Below are positions 28,274 to 37,464 of a stretch of DNA of 64,000 bases, one piece after another; positions within the stretch are counted from its first letter, which is position 1, and each line of letters begins with the position of its first letter. The translations under genes were made by a program, and so were the position numbers. Location: NCBI GenBank assembly GCA_016869215.1, contig VGEP01000010.1, forward strand, positions 1 through 64,000, written 5' to 3'. The DNA is from Alphaproteobacteria bacterium. GTDB taxonomy: Bacteria > Pseudomonadota > Alphaproteobacteria > Rhizobiales > Xanthobacteraceae. Under the pieces are notes generated by a model. That model was not told the DNA's origin. It saw nothing but the letters and a program-made list of their open reading frames with translations, and made no database searches.

Positions 28274-29245
28274 ATGGCTGCGACATCTCGCCTGCTGTTG
28301 GCGGCGGCGCTTGTTGCCTGCATGGGCCTCGGCGCCAACGCGCAGACCTGGCCCGACCGGCCGGTGAAATTCATCAGCTCGCAGGCTGCCGGCGGCGGCA
28401 CGGACATGATCGGCCGGATGGTCGCCGACCAGCTCTCCGCCAAGATCGGCCAGCCCATCGTCTACGAGAACCGTCCCGGCGGCGGCAACGTCATCGGCAC
28501 GCAGGCCGCGGCCCGTTCGGCGCCCGACGGCTACACGTTCTTCTATGCAAGCGCGGCGGCCATCGTCACCGACCCGCACACCTACAAGACCCTGCCCTAC
28601 GACCCGATGAAGGCCTTCGACCCGGTCTCCAACATCGCGGAAGTCTCGTTCATGATCCTGGCGCACCCGGATGTGCCGGCGAAGACGCTGCCGGAACTGA
28701 TCGCATACGCCAAGGCCAATCCCGACAAGCTGCAGATCGCGACCGACGGCCCGCGCCGCTTCTCGGGCCTGATCGCGGCCTGGGTCAACAAGCTCGCGGG
28801 CACGTCCATTGGCTACGTTCCCTATGTGCAGATGACCCAGGGCGTGCAGGACGTGCTGACCGGTCGCGTGCAGCTCATCATCCTTGCGATCCCCGCCGCA
28901 CGCGGGCACATCGCGGCCGGCAAACTCGTGCCGCTGGCGGTGACTTCGGGCAAACGCCAGGAGGCCTATCCGAACGTGCCCGCCGTCGCCGAGACCTTCC
29001 CCGGCTTCGACTTCGCCGGCTGGTGGATTCTTGCCGCGCCCGCGGGCGTCCCCGCCGCGATCCAGCAGCGGGTCAATCGCGAGCTCGACACGATCCTCAA
29101 GGCGCCCGAACTGGTGGGGAAGCTGCGCAACATCGGCTTCCGCAGCCGCGGCGGCGGCACTATTCAAGAGACCAAGGACTATGTCGCCACGCAGTACGCC
29201 GCCTGGGGCAAGCTCGTGAAGGAAATCGGCCTGCAGCCGGAGTGA
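28274..29245 (+). CDS. Tripartite tricarboxylate transporter substrate-binding protein (Bug family)
   Basis: The 323-residue protein has a signal peptide ending at GANAQ and then the Bug fold: WPDRPVKFISSQAAGGGTDMIGR, ENRPGGGNVIGTQAAARSAPDGYTF, and LPYDPMKAFDPVS. The Bug-type Pro/Gly loops are all present. GGGAGG lies 5 bases ahead of the ATG. Bug proteins capture organic acids or aromatic acids in the periplasm. No TctA/TctB membrane partners are in the window, so it either serves a remote transporter or acts as a sensor. It converges with the MBL-fold gene (4-base gap). Confidence 0.93.
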   Translation: MAATSRLLLAAALVACMGLGANAQTWPDRPVKFISSQAAGGGTDMIGRMVADQLSAKIGQPIVYENRPGGGNVIGTQAAARSAPDGYTFFYASAAAIVTDPHTYKTLPYDPMKAFDPVSNIAEVSFMILAHPDVPAKTLPELIAYAKANPDKLQIATDGPRRFSGLIAAWVNKLAGTSIGYVPYVQMTQGVQDVLTGRVQLIILAIPAARGHIAAGKLVPLAVTSGKRQEAYPNVPAVAETFPGFDFAGWWILAAPAGVPAAIQQRVNRELDTILKAPELVGKLRNIGFRSRGGGTIQETKDYVATQYAAWGKLVKEIGLQPE

Positions 29246-29249
29246 GGCT

Positions 29250-30137
29250 TCAGCCCTCGCCGTCGAACACGAAGCGGTAGGCCTTGCCGTCGCGTTCGAT
29301 GGTGCCGCCGGTCGGGCTCGGGAAGTGGGTCGGAAAGATCAGCCGCCCGCTGCCGGCGTTGGCGGCGAGAAAGTTCATGCGCGTGCGCCGCGCTTCGTCC
29401 GGATCGACGCAGAACCGCGTGCTCCATTCCGGGTAGCGAAGCTGCAGCGGATGATGCATCAGGTCGGCGATCAAGAGCGCCTCGCGCGCGCCGCCGGTAA
29501 GCCGCAGCATCTTCTGGCCGGGCGTGTGGCCGTGCGCGGGCTCGACCGAAATGTCGCTCTTGATCGCGTGCGTGTCGCCGATCATCTCGGCCTGCCCGCT
29601 TTCGACGATCGGCAGCACGCTGTCCGTGATGAAGTCGCCGGTGCGCTGCAAGGCCGCCGGACCTGCGTTCCGCCAGTAGTCCCACTCGCGCTGCGCGATC
29701 AGGTAGCGCGCGTTGGGAAAAGTCGGCACCCAGCGGCCGTTCTCGAGCCGCGTATTCCAGCCGACATGATCGACGTGCAGATGCGTGCATAGCACGACGT
29801 CGATCTGCTCCGGTCCGACGCCTGCCGCGCGTAGCGTGTCGAGCCATGGCCGCTTCTGCATGTGGAAGTGAGGGCGTACACGCTGCTTGTCGTTGCCGCC
29901 GCAGGAGTCGACGAGGATGGTCAATCCACCCTGCCGGATCAGGAAGCTCTGGATCGTAAGTCTTAGCAGCCCGGTCGCGCCGTCCTGGAAGCGCGGCACC
30001 AGCCAGTCCCGGTTGGCGTCGAGGTGGGCCTGTGTGCAATCGCCGAAAATCTCGAACGGCGGCATCTCCGCGTCATCGAGTTCGACGACACGGTGAAGCG
30101 TCGTCGCGCCGATGGTCCAGTGCAATTGCCGGTTCAT
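29250..30137 (-). CDS. MBL-fold metallo-hydrolase
   Basis: The 295-residue protein has the metallo-beta-lactamase metal motif THLHVDHVGW near residue 118. Further ligands lie in EPAHGHTPGQKMLR (His), LLIADLMHHPLQL (Asp) and LIFPTHFPSPTGG (His), so a dinuclear site is expected. The fold serves lactonases, esterases and thioesterases, and this subtype is commonly annotated only to family level. No signal peptide is seen. It sits between two Bug receptor genes, convergent with one and divergent from the other, which hints at a common organic-acid theme without proof. Confidence 0.9.
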   Translation of the reverse strand: MNRQLHWTIGATTLHRVVELDDAEMPPFEIFGDCTQAHLDANRDWLVPRFQDGATGLLRLTIQSFLIRQGGLTILVDSCGGNDKQRVRPHFHMQKRPWLDTLRAAGVGPEQIDVVLCTHLHVDHVGWNTRLENGRWVPTFPNARYLIAQREWDYWRNAGPAALQRTGDFITDSVLPIVESGQAEMIGDTHAIKSDISVEPAHGHTPGQKMLRLTGGAREALLIADLMHHPLQLRYPEWSTRFCVDPDEARRTRMNFLAANAGSGRLIFPTHFPSPTGGTIERDGKAYRFVFDGEG

Positions 30138-30221
30138 CGGTGCGGATTATGACTCAAGCTTCCGGTCGAAAGCGATACCGATATGGCCTAGAGTTGCCGC
30201 GCCGTTTACGGGGAGACGTCC

Positions 30222-31193
30222 ATGCCGAAAGTGAAGGCGCTAGTGCTGAAGACCGCGGGCCTCCTGCTCGCGCTCACGACTGCCGCCGCCGCGCAGGACT
30301 TTCCGACCAGGCCGATCCGCCTGCTGGTGCCGTTCACGCCGGGCGGCAGCGTCGACACCGTCGCGCGCGCGCTTGCGACGCGGCTCGGCGAGCGGCTCGG
30401 AAGACAAGTGATTGTCGACAACCGGTCGGGCGCGAGCGGCATCATCGCGACGGAAATTGCGGTGAAGGCTCCGGCCGACGGCCACACGCTGCTGATGATC
30501 TCGTTCACGCACGCGGTCAGCCCGTGGATGTACGACAAGCTGCCCTACAACCCGCGCCGCGACTTTGTGCCGGTCACGATGCTCGCCAAGGGCGTGAGCC
30601 TCCTGAGCATTCATCCTTCGGTGCCCGCCAATTCGGTCAAAGAGCTGGTCGCGCTCGCCAGGAGCAAGCCGAAGGAATTGCATTTCGCGAACGCCGGCTC
30701 GGGCACCTACACGCACGTCTCGTCCGCGCTGTTCGCCATGATGGCCGGCATCGACATCGTGCATGTGCCGTTCAAGGGCACGGGGCCGGCGATGACCGAC
30801 GTGATCGGCGGCCACACGCAGGTTCTGCTCAACTCCATCGTGACCGCGCTGCCGCACGTGCGCTCGGGCCGGCTCAAGGCGTTGGGCATTAGCGACACCA
30901 AGCGCTCTCCGCTGCTGCCCGACCTGCCGACCGTCGACGAGGCCGGCGTGCCGGGCTACGAGGCGACCAACTGGTGGGGCGTGGCGATCGCGGCCGGAAC
31001 GCCGCCGGCCATCGTCGAGCGCCTGCACCGCGAGATCGCGGCGGTGCAGAACTCCGACGACATGAAGGCGCAATTCGCCAAGGACGGCGCGACGCCGATG
31101 CAGCTCAGCGCAGCCGAGTCCGGACGCTTCTTCCTGAGCGAGATGGAGAAGTGGGGCAAGGTCGTGAAGGCGGCGAACATCCAGCGGCAGTGA
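30222..31193 (+). CDS. Tripartite tricarboxylate transporter substrate-binding protein (Bug family)
   Basis: This second Bug-type periplasmic receptor, 323 residues, has the signal peptide VLKTAGLLLALTTAAAAQ and then FPTRPIRLLVPFTPGGSVDTVAR, VDNRSGASGIIATEIAVKAPADGHTLL and LPYNPRRDFVPVTML. It is only moderately similar to the receptor at 28274-29245, so the two probably bind different ligands. A GGGGAGA stands 6 bases before the ATG. It diverges from the MBL-fold gene, sharing an 84-base promoter region. No membrane partners are nearby. Confidence 0.93.
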   Translation: MPKVKALVLKTAGLLLALTTAAAAQDFPTRPIRLLVPFTPGGSVDTVARALATRLGERLGRQVIVDNRSGASGIIATEIAVKAPADGHTLLMISFTHAVSPWMYDKLPYNPRRDFVPVTMLAKGVSLLSIHPSVPANSVKELVALARSKPKELHFANAGSGTYTHVSSALFAMMAGIDIVHVPFKGTGPAMTDVIGGHTQVLLNSIVTALPHVRSGRLKALGISDTKRSPLLPDLPTVDEAGVPGYEATNWWGVAIAAGTPPAIVERLHREIAAVQNSDDMKAQFAKDGATPMQLSAAESGRFFLSEMEKWGKVVKAANIQRQ

Positions 31194-31205
31194 CGCCGCT
31201 TACTT

Positions 31206-31256
31206 TGAGCGTGATCTGGTCCGAAAACCGGTTCCCACTTTTCCGGATCACGCTCA
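31206..31256. repeat. Palindromic repeat with an ACCGGTTCCCA core, overlapping a stop codon
   Basis: Perfect arms TGAGCGTGATC (31206-31216) and GATCACGCTCA (31246-31256) flank a CCGAAAACCGGTTCCCACTT core. It is the same repeat family as 989-1037 with different outer arms. Its last three bases are the stop codon of the leftward acyl-CoA dehydrogenase, and it lies 12 bases past the Bug receptor stop, so it may end both transcripts. Confidence 0.75.
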
Positions 31257-33050
31257 GAACTGCTCAGCCTTCAACTCCATCGTGCTCGCCGCGCCCGACT
31301 GGATGCGCGCCAGTTGCGCCTGCGTCTCCGGCAGCACGCGCTCCATGAAGAAGCGCCCGGTGACGAGCTTGGCGTTCATCCTGTCGGCCGATCCGTTGGC
31401 GCCGGCCTTCAGCTTGGCGCGCGCCGCCGCCGCCATCTTGGCCCACATGTAGCCGAGCGCAACCAGGCCGAAGAGGTGCATGTAGTCGGTCGAACCCGCG
31501 CCGGCGTTCTCGGGCTTGGCGAGCGCGTTCTGCATGAACCACATGGTCGCGGCCTGCAGATGGCCGATCGCCTTGCCGAGCGGCTCGACATAGACCTTCA
31601 TGCCGTCGTCGGCAGCCTGGTCCTTGATGAAGCCCTGCACCTCGGCGAAGAACGCCTGCAAGGCGCGGCCGCCGTCCTTCGGCAGCTTGCGGCCCACGAG
31701 GTCGAGCGCCTGAATGCCGTTCGCGCCCTCGTACAGCATGGTGATGCGCGCGTCGCGCACAAACTGCTCCATCCCGTGCTCGGCGATGTAGCCGTGGCCG
31801 CCGAACATCTGCTGCGCCATCACAGTGTTGGCGAAGCCCAGGTCGGTGAACACGCCTTTGATGACCGGCGTCAGTAGGCCCATGTGGTCGTCCGCCGCCT
31901 GCCGGGTCTTGTCGTCCTCGGAGCGATGATGGAGATCGGACGCGAGCGCCGTCCACATCACCAGCGCACGCGCGGCCTCGTTGAACGAACGGATGGTCAT
32001 CAGCGTGCGCCGCACGTCCGGATGAACGATGATCGGATCCGCCGGCTTGTCCTTGAACTTCGCACCGCCAAGCGCGCGGCCCTGCAGGCGCTCCTTCGCG
32101 TAGGCCGCGGCGTTCTGGTAGGCGACCTCGGACAACGCAAGGCCCTGCACACCGACGCCGAGCCGCGCCTCGTTCATCATCGTGAACATCGCGGGCAGGC
32201 CGCGGTTCTCCTCGCCGAGCAGCCAGCCGGTCGCACCGTCGTAGTTCATCACGCAGGTCGAATTGCCGTGGATGCCCATCTTCTCTTCGAGCGAACCGCA
32301 CACGACCGCGTTGCGCGCGCCGGGCGAGCCGTCGGCGTTCGGCAGCATCTTGGGGACCACAAACAACGAAATGCCCTTGGTGCCCTCCGGCGCGCCCTCG
32401 ATGCGCGCCAGCACCAGATGCACGATGTTCTCCGCGAGATCGTGCTCGCCGGCCGAGATGAAAATCTTGGTGCCGGTGATTTTATAGCTGCCGTCCGGCT
32501 GCTTCGCGGCCTTGGTGCGAAGGAGCCCCAGGTCGGTGCCGCAATGCGGCTCGGTGAGATTCATCGTGCCGGTCCATTCGCCGGCGATCATCTTGGGCAG
32601 GTACAGCGCCTTCTGCTCGGGCGTGCCGTGCGCGATCAGGGCGGCGATCGCGCCCTGCGTCAGGCCCGGATACATCGCAAACGACATGTTGGCCGAGCAC
32701 AGGAACTCATTGACGATCTGGGTCACGACGATCGGCAGGCCCAGGCCGCCGAACTCAGCCGGCGCGGAAACGCCGATCCAACCGCCCTCGACGAACTGCT
32801 TGAAGGCCTCCTTGAAGCCGTCGGGCGTGGTCACCGCGCCGTCGGGCGCGCGCGCGCAGCCCTGCTTGTCGCCGATCCGGTTGAGCGGGGTCAGCACCTC
32901 CTCGCAATACTTGGCCGACTCTTCGAGAATCGCCGACACCACGTCGGGCGATGCGTCCGAAAAGCCCGGCAGGTTGGCGTGGCGGTCGATTCCGAACACG
33001 TCGTTCCAAAGGAACATCACGTCTTCGACGGGAGCCTTATAGGTCGGCAT
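31254..33050 (-). CDS. Long acyl-CoA dehydrogenase (DmdC/ACAD C-terminal-domain type)
   Basis: The 598-residue product has the extended acyl-CoA dehydrogenase layout seen in 3-methylmercaptopropionyl-CoA dehydrogenase (DmdC) and relatives. It comprises the N-terminal MPTYKAPVEDVMFLWNDVF, the flavin segment GTMNLTEPHCGTDLGLLRTK, ARLGVGVQGLALSEVAYQNA, the catalytic region MLYEGANGIQALDLVGRKL, and an added C-terminal helical domain. The usual substrates vary, so DmdC activity should not be assumed. ATG 33050 matches the family start; the upstream open frame comes from a 12-bp tandem repeat. Its stop codon lies inside a palindromic repeat. Confidence 0.93.
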   Translation of the reverse strand: MPTYKAPVEDVMFLWNDVFGIDRHANLPGFSDASPDVVSAILEESAKYCEEVLTPLNRIGDKQGCARAPDGAVTTPDGFKEAFKQFVEGGWIGVSAPAEFGGLGLPIVVTQIVNEFLCSANMSFAMYPGLTQGAIAALIAHGTPEQKALYLPKMIAGEWTGTMNLTEPHCGTDLGLLRTKAAKQPDGSYKITGTKIFISAGEHDLAENIVHLVLARIEGAPEGTKGISLFVVPKMLPNADGSPGARNAVVCGSLEEKMGIHGNSTCVMNYDGATGWLLGEENRGLPAMFTMMNEARLGVGVQGLALSEVAYQNAAAYAKERLQGRALGGAKFKDKPADPIIVHPDVRRTLMTIRSFNEAARALVMWTALASDLHHRSEDDKTRQAADDHMGLLTPVIKGVFTDLGFANTVMAQQMFGGHGYIAEHGMEQFVRDARITMLYEGANGIQALDLVGRKLPKDGGRALQAFFAEVQGFIKDQAADDGMKVYVEPLGKAIGHLQAATMWFMQNALAKPENAGAGSTDYMHLFGLVALGYMWAKMAAAARAKLKAGANGSADRMNAKLVTGRFFMERVLPETQAQLARIQSGAASTMELKAEQF

Positions 33051-33063
33051 GGCTCGTTCCCCA

Positions 33064-33099
33064 GGTTCTGGATCAGGTGCTGGATCAGGTTCTGGATCG
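33064..33099. repeat. Three tandem 12-bp units
   Basis: GGTTCTGGATCA, GGTGCTGGATCA and GGTTCTGGATCG follow each other without gaps, 14 bases upstream of the acyl-CoA dehydrogenase start. Read leftward they would encode a spurious Pro/Asp/Glu repeat. Confidence 0.85.
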
Positions 33100-33318
33100 G
33101 GCAAGTATCCCAAAAGGGCATGTAGGTGCCGTTAAGGGCCGATGCAGGGAAAAGCGAGACGGCGTAGCCCGCTGCCAGGAAAGCCCCGGTGCCCGGCGGG
33201 CCAGAGGCTAATTCAACTACAGATAGTATTTTTTTCCTCATGTTCTCAGAAAGCGAGGCCCTGCCACCCGGCCTTCAAAGCGACATCGAGCGCTAATTCT
33301 CCGTTCCGGACCAAACGG

Positions 33319-33333
33319 TTAACCACTTGTTTA
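33319..33333. promoter_or_regulatory. Possible CtrA-type site upstream of the PodJ-like gene
   Basis: TTAA (33319-33322), a 7-base spacer and TTTA (33330-33333) match the TTAA-N7-TTAA consensus at 7 of 8 positions, in an AT-rich patch about 130 bases before the gene. CtrA regulates cell-cycle and polarity genes in alphaproteobacteria. The match is suggestive only. Confidence 0.3.
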
Positions 33334-33460
33334 CCATCGTGAACAAAAGATCGCTCGGGGACATCTGGGCGCGCCTGTCGCCACCTTTTCGTTTGCACGC
33401 GCCGGCTCCAAGGGACTTTCGAGGTCCCTGCGTCGAGGCTTCAGCGATCCGAAGGACGGC

Positions 33461-36400
33461 GTGCGGCATAAACGCAGATCATACCGAGAGCCCGAGAGCG
33501 ACGACGAGGACGCGATCAGCGACAACCTCGCCGCCGTCAACGAGCGTCTTGACGACCTGACGCGCCAGCTCGAGCGCATGGCGCAGCTTGGCACGGAGCC
33601 GCGTGCGGGCGCGGGCGCGCGTTCGACCGATCGCGTCGCAGAAGCGCTGGCACGGCTCGACCGCAGGCTCGACGAGATCGACGAGGACGACGACGTTCAC
33701 GAGCGCGAACCCGTGCCGCCGCGCCGGCGCAAGCAGGCTCCCCGGCAGAAGGTCGTGCCGCCGCCTGTGGCGCCGCCCGGGCCCGCCGGCTGGGCCGCGC
33801 AGATTTCGGCGCGGCAACGCGCGCTCGACGGTGACGTCGATGAACCCGAGCCGGACGCAGACACACCGCCCGTGAGACGCCGGACCGCGCTGCCGGCCGG
33901 ACCGGACCTTTCCGGTGTCGAGCAGCAGCTTCGCCAGATCACCAGCCAGATCGCGACGCTGCATCAGCCATACGAAGACGGCCTGACCGTCCTTCGCAAC
34001 GACCTTGCCGAAATCGGCCGATTGTTGACCGAGGCCATGCCCAAGCGCGCGATTGAGGACTTGGAAGCGCAAGTGCGCGCGCTCGCCGAACGCATCGACC
34101 GCAGCCGGCAGGCCGGCGCCGACGCCAACGCACTCGCCGGAGTCGAGCAAGGCCTCGCCGAGGTGCGCGATGCGCTGCGAACGCTGACCCCGGCCGAAAA
34201 TCTGGTCGGCTTCGAGGACGCGGTTCACGCGCTCTCCCACAAGATCGATCAGATCGCGGCGTCGGCCCAGGCGCCGCAGGATCCGCTGGCGTTCAAGCAG
34301 CTTGAACAGGCCGTGGTGTCGCTGCGCGGGATCGTCGCCAACGTGGCGTCGGACGGCGCGCTGGCGCAATTGTCCGCCGAGGTGCATGGGCTCGCCGACC
34401 GCTTCGAACGCGCGGCCGCGGAAAGCAGCAGCGAGGCGCTGGGCCGGCTGGAATCCAGGATCGCCTCTCTGATGGAGAGCGGACGCACCGTTCCGCCGGA
34501 GCTTGAAGGATCGATCCGCTCGCTCAGCGAGCGCCTCGACCGGCTCAATCTGAACAAGGGCGATCAGCTGGCGCTGGAAGCGCTCGAGGACCGCATCGCC
34601 AAGCTGTCGGAGAAGCTCGACGCATCGGACGCCCGGTTCGGCAATCTCGCGGCCATGGAGCGCGGCATGGCTGAGCTGCTGGTCCACCTCGAAGTCATGC
34701 GCAACGGCGGCGTGCCGCAGCCCGCGCCCGCCGCGGCGGATGGCGCGACCGATCCGATCCATGCTGCCGCGCCGCTGCCGCAGCCCGAGGCTCCGCCATA
34801 CCAGCTTCAGGCGCCGGCCTACGAGCCGCCTCCGCCCGTGCAAACGCCGGTCGTCTACGCCCCGCCGCCTCACGCCGCCGCCCCGCGTCAGGCGCCGCGG
34901 CCGGCCCCCCGCGCATTCCGGCAGGAGCCGATCGATCCCGATCTGCCGCCCGACACGCCGCTCGAACCGGGCGGCGGCGCGCCGCGCCTGCGTCCGGGCT
35001 CGCCGGCCGCGCGCATCGCCGCTTCCGAAGCCGCGCTCGGTCAGGCCCGGCCCTCGCCGTCGGATTCCGGCGCCAAGTCGGCCGCCATAGCCGCGGCGCG
35101 CAGCGCGGCCATGTCCGCCTACCTCGACGATCCGCCAGGTTCGCCGAAGAGCGACGGCGGCAAGCGTCGCGGCTGGTTCAAGCGGCGGCGCCAGGCCGAG
35201 CCGGAACTGCCGACAGTGAAAATTCCGGAGCCGCGGCGCCCCGTTGTCGACGCCGACGAAATTTTGCCCCCGCGCAAGCGCGCGATGAAGCATTTCAAGA
35301 CGATCCTGATCACGATCAGCGTCGCGATCATCGTGATCGGAGCGGTGCAGACTGCGCTCGAACTGCTGCTGCCCAGCCAGCCATCGTCGCCGCCGCCAGC
35401 CGTCGAGCGTTCCCAGGAACGCTCCCAGACGCGGCCCCCGGCGCCGCAAACGCGCCCGTCGCCCGGCCGTCCGATGCCCACGCCCGGCGGCCCGGCGGCT
35501 CCGTCCGTCCCGGCGCCAGAACCCGTCGCGCCGGCCGGACGCTCGTCGCTGCTGCAACCCTCGACGGTCGCGCAACTGCCGTTCGTCGACGTGACCGGCT
35601 CGATCCCGCCGCAACCGGCGCCGGTCCAGCCCGCACCGCCGCGCACCTCCAGCCCGGCCACCACGCCGGACATCGCACCGCCGCCGGGCGGCCAGACCGA
35701 CACACTGGCTTTGCCGGCGTCCGTAGGGCCGGCGCTGCGGGCCGCGGTCCTCGCCAACGATCCGGCCGCGTTCTACGAGCTTGGCGCCCGTTACGCCGAG
35801 GGCCGCGGCGTCAGCCCGTCGCAGACCGAGGGCGTGCGCTGGCTGCAGCGCGCCGCCAATGCCGGCTTCGCACCGGCCCAGTTCCGGCTCGCGGGCCTGA
35901 ACGAAAAGGGCGACGGCATCAAGAAGGACGTGCAGGCGGCCCGCCGTCTGTACCTAGCGGCTGCCGAAAAAGGGCACGCCAAGGCCATGCATAACCTTGC
36001 CGTGCTTTATGCCGAGGGTGTGGACGGCAGGCCCGACTACAAGGCCGCGTCGCAATGGTTCCGCAAGGCCGCGGGCTACGGCATCTCCGACAGCCAGTAC
36101 AACCTGGCCATCCTCTACGCCCGCGGCATCGGCGTAGAGGCGAATCTCGCGGAATCCTACAAGTGGTTCGCCTTGGCCGCTGCCAAGGGCGACGCCGACG
36201 CCGCCAAGAAGCGCGACGAGGTGGGCTCGCGGTTGAGCCAGCAGGTCCTGACCGCAGCCAAGCTTGCGGCCCAGACCTTCACACCCGAGCGCGAGCCCGC
36301 TGCGGCGACGGACCTGAAGGTCCCGCCCGGCGGCTGGGATCGGGCGCCGGCGACGCAGGTCCGCGCAAACCGCCGCCCGCCCGCGCCGGCGGCGCGTTGA
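33461..36400 (+). CDS. PodJ-like polarity/localisation protein with Sel1 repeats
   Basis: The 979-residue protein has four parts. An acidic/coiled-coil N-terminal region (about residues 15-425) repeats segments such as NERLDDLTRQLERM and SLSERLDRLNL. A Pro/Ala-rich linker (430-530) follows. One membrane helix lies near 610-635 (ILITISVAIIVIGAVQTALELLL), and a periplasmic part carries a Pro-rich stretch and about four Sel1 repeats (770-905). This is the layout of Caulobacter PodJ, which organises the old cell pole, though sequence identity cannot be judged here. The start is GTG 33461, preceded by AAGGA; the frame is open back to 33323 without a better start codon. Confidence 0.82.
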   Translation: MRHKRRSYREPESDDEDAISDNLAAVNERLDDLTRQLERMAQLGTEPRAGAGARSTDRVAEALARLDRRLDEIDEDDDVHEREPVPPRRRKQAPRQKVVPPPVAPPGPAGWAAQISARQRALDGDVDEPEPDADTPPVRRRTALPAGPDLSGVEQQLRQITSQIATLHQPYEDGLTVLRNDLAEIGRLLTEAMPKRAIEDLEAQVRALAERIDRSRQAGADANALAGVEQGLAEVRDALRTLTPAENLVGFEDAVHALSHKIDQIAASAQAPQDPLAFKQLEQAVVSLRGIVANVASDGALAQLSAEVHGLADRFERAAAESSSEALGRLESRIASLMESGRTVPPELEGSIRSLSERLDRLNLNKGDQLALEALEDRIAKLSEKLDASDARFGNLAAMERGMAELLVHLEVMRNGGVPQPAPAAADGATDPIHAAAPLPQPEAPPYQLQAPAYEPPPPVQTPVVYAPPPHAAAPRQAPRPAPRAFRQEPIDPDLPPDTPLEPGGGAPRLRPGSPAARIAASEAALGQARPSPSDSGAKSAAIAAARSAAMSAYLDDPPGSPKSDGGKRRGWFKRRRQAEPELPTVKIPEPRRPVVDADEILPPRKRAMKHFKTILITISVAIIVIGAVQTALELLLPSQPSSPPPAVERSQERSQTRPPAPQTRPSPGRPMPTPGGPAAPSVPAPEPVAPAGRSSLLQPSTVAQLPFVDVTGSIPPQPAPVQPAPPRTSSPATTPDIAPPPGGQTDTLALPASVGPALRAAVLANDPAAFYELGARYAEGRGVSPSQTEGVRWLQRAANAGFAPAQFRLAGLNEKGDGIKKDVQAARRLYLAAAEKGHAKAMHNLAVLYAEGVDGRPDYKAASQWFRKAAGYGISDSQYNLAILYARGIGVEANLAESYKWFALAAAKGDADAAKKRDEVGSRLSQQVLTAAKLAAQTFTPEREPAAATDLKVPPGGWDRAPATQVRANRRPPAPAAR

Positions 36401-36540
36401 ATAAGACGTTACGTCCCGCTGTTACATTTAGGTGCAGACTGACGCATTCGCGCCTATACAAAGCCGGGCGCGAGTTGCCGTGATCTGCGGCGACCTGACG
36501 CAACAGGCGCGAACCCTGCAATCCCGGCCGGACCGCACGC

Positions 36541-37464
36541 GTGCAGATCTACCTTCCGATCGCCGAACTGCCCGTCAACATCTTCCTGGTCCTCGCCATG
36601 GGCCTGGCGATCGGGTTCATCTCCGGGATGTTCGGCATCGGCGGCGGCTTCCTGATGACGCCGCTGCTGATCTTCATCGGCATTGCGCCTGCGGTCGCGG
36701 TCGCAAGCGTCGCGAGCCATATCGCGGCGTCGTCGTGCTCTGGCGCGCTCAACTACTGGCGGAGAAACGCCGTCGACCTTGCGCTTGCGCTCATGCTGCT
36801 GGCCGGCGGCATATTGGGTACCGCGGTGGGTGTCTGGCTGTTCACGATGCTTCGTGCGCTCGGGCAACTCGACCTCACCATCGGTGTCTCCTACGTGGTG
36901 CTGCTGACCTCCGTCGGCGCGCTGATGATCAACGAGAGCGTACGCGCGATCGTGCGCCAGCAACAGGGCCTGGTCGCCGCACCGCGGCGCGGCGGCACCC
37001 ATACCTGGGTCCACGGCCTGCCGCTGAAGATGCGCTTCAAGCGCTCGAAGATTTACGTGTCCGCAATTCCGGTCTGGCTGATCGGTTTCGTCATCGGCTT
37101 CGTCGGCGCCATCATGGGCATTGGCGGCGGCTTCCTCCTGGTCCCGATGCTGATCTATTTCCTGCGAGTCCCGACCGCGACCGTCATCGGAACCTCGATG
37201 GTGCTCACGCTGATCACCATGGCGTCGGCGACCGTCATGCATGCCGCCACCAACCAGCTCGTCGACGCCGTGCTGGCGCTGATCCTGATGATCGGCGGTG
37301 TGGTCGGCGCGCAGTTCGGCACGCGCGCAGGCCAGAACATGCGCGGCGAGCGCCTGCGGCTTCTGCTGGGGCTCCTGGTCCTGGCGGTCGGGCTGCGGTT
37401 CGCCTACCAGCTCGTGATCCAGCCGGAGGACCTCTATTCCATTCGCATGCTGGGAGGCGCCTGA
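36541..37464 (+). CDS. TauE/SafE-family membrane carrier (with TIGR02186 partner)
   Basis: The 307-residue membrane protein shows the two internal TauE/SafE signatures: FISGMFGIGGGFLMTPLLIF near residue 25 and FVGAIMGIGGGFLLVPMLIY near residue 190. A polar loop between the halves holds RGGTHTWVHGLPLKMRFKRS. The family exports sulfite, sulfoacetate and related organosulfur anions. GTG 36541 is the first start in the frame but has no clear ribosome site; ATG 36598 is a shorter alternative. It overlaps the next gene by one base (TGATG), a pairing seen in many Rhizobiales. Confidence 0.88.
   Translation: MQIYLPIAELPVNIFLVLAMGLAIGFISGMFGIGGGFLMTPLLIFIGIAPAVAVASVASHIAASSCSGALNYWRRNAVDLALALMLLAGGILGTAVGVWLFTMLRALGQLDLTIGVSYVVLLTSVGALMINESVRAIVRQQQGLVAAPRRGGTHTWVHGLPLKMRFKRSKIYVSAIPVWLIGFVIGFVGAIMGIGGGFLLVPMLIYFLRVPTATVIGTSMVLTLITMASATVMHAATNQLVDAVLALILMIGGVVGAQFGTRAGQNMRGERLRLLLGLLVLAVGLRFAYQLVIQPEDLYSIRMLGGA

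Larger units (their letters stand above)
33051..33460. other. Divergent intergenic region between acyl-CoA dehydrogenase and PodJ-like genes
   Basis: This 410-base region holds a 12-bp tandem repeat (33064-33099), a run of seven T residues with an AT-rich flank (near 33217-33242), and a CtrA-like half-site pair (33319-33333). The short ORFs in it have no family resemblance and look random. Confidence 0.5.

Noticed and set aside
31254-33113. Longer N-terminus of the long acyl-CoA dehydrogenase with a Pro/Asp repeat
   Set aside because: The extension is the translation of a 12-bp tandem DNA repeat; the family start is the ATG at 33050.
33142-33560. Small open frames ahead of the PodJ-like gene
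   Set aside because: They have no domain, no ribosome site, and partly overlap the real gene in another frame.
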